Translations under genes and position numbers: made by a program
DNA from: Prevotella sp.
Lineage (GTDB): Bacteria > Bacteroidota > Bacteroidia > Bacteroidales > Bacteroidaceae
Assembly: GCA_003483565.1 (NCBI GenBank)
Contig: DMYZ01000209.1
Span: forward strand, 15,122 to 21,055
Direction of reading: 5' to 3'
Length of the DNA: 5,934 bases
Notes under the pieces: generated by a model
What the model was told of the DNA's origin: nothing
What the model saw: only the letters and a program-made list of their open reading frames with translations
Database searches by the model: none
Part shown: positions 5,910-5,934 of the stretch, piece by piece
Layout of the letters: every line of letters starts with the position of its first letter
How positions within the stretch are numbered: the stretch's first letter is position 1

Positions 5910-5917
5910 TATATTTG
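5887..5917 (+). promoter_or_regulatory. Candidate Bacteroidetes promoter reading out of the window
   Basis: TATATTTG (5910-5917) is an exact match to the -7 consensus TAnnTTTG. TTAG (5887-5890), 19 nt upstream, matches three of four bases of the -33 TTTG. Transcription would begin near 5920, so the regulated gene lies to the right of the window. It sits about 35-65 nt after the transporter stop, a normal position for the promoter of the next unit. Confidence 0.55.
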
Positions 5918-5934
5918 CAAAAAGATCAGGAAAA

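Overview
The window reads as chromosomal DNA of a Bacteroidales bacterium, most likely Prevotella or a close relative. Three things point there: a DUF4271 membrane protein next to a divergent HemD-like protein; perfect matches to the Bacteroidetes sigma-ABfr promoter (TTTG, about 20 nt, TAnnTTTG); and weak or absent Shine-Dalgarno sequences with no CCA encoded on the tRNA. The genus is an inference.

Positions 1-4368 hold a compact, rightward gene train: the 3' end of metK (S-adenosylmethionine synthetase), a DUF4271 membrane protein, a HemD-like protein, rnpA (RNase P protein), yidD (membrane insertion factor) and tyrS (tyrosyl-tRNA synthetase). The first five are separated by 10 nt or less, and rnpA and yidD overlap by ATGA, so they look co-transcribed and translationally coupled. 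A 73-nt gap precedes tyrS. The theme is housekeeping: methyl donor supply, tRNA 5' processing, inner-membrane insertion and tRNA charging.

Positions 4369-4579 hold a separate one-gene unit for tRNA-Gln(TTG). It has a consensus promoter in which a 9-bp perfect inverted repeat fills the space between the -33 and -7 boxes. It ends in a clear intrinsic terminator.

Positions 4580-5076 are AT-rich and have no convincing gene. They lead into an N-terminally truncated major facilitator transporter (5077-5853) that keeps about eight of twelve membrane segments. The bases just upstream resemble decayed transporter codons, so this is probably a relic. The right edge (5883-5917) carries a second Bacteroidetes-type promoter facing out of the window, again with an inverted repeat in its spacer.

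I see no CRISPR array, transposase, rRNA or clear novel multi-gene system. The best leads are the two dyad-bearing promoters, the transporter relic behind the tRNA, and the HemD-like protein embedded in an RNA and membrane operon.
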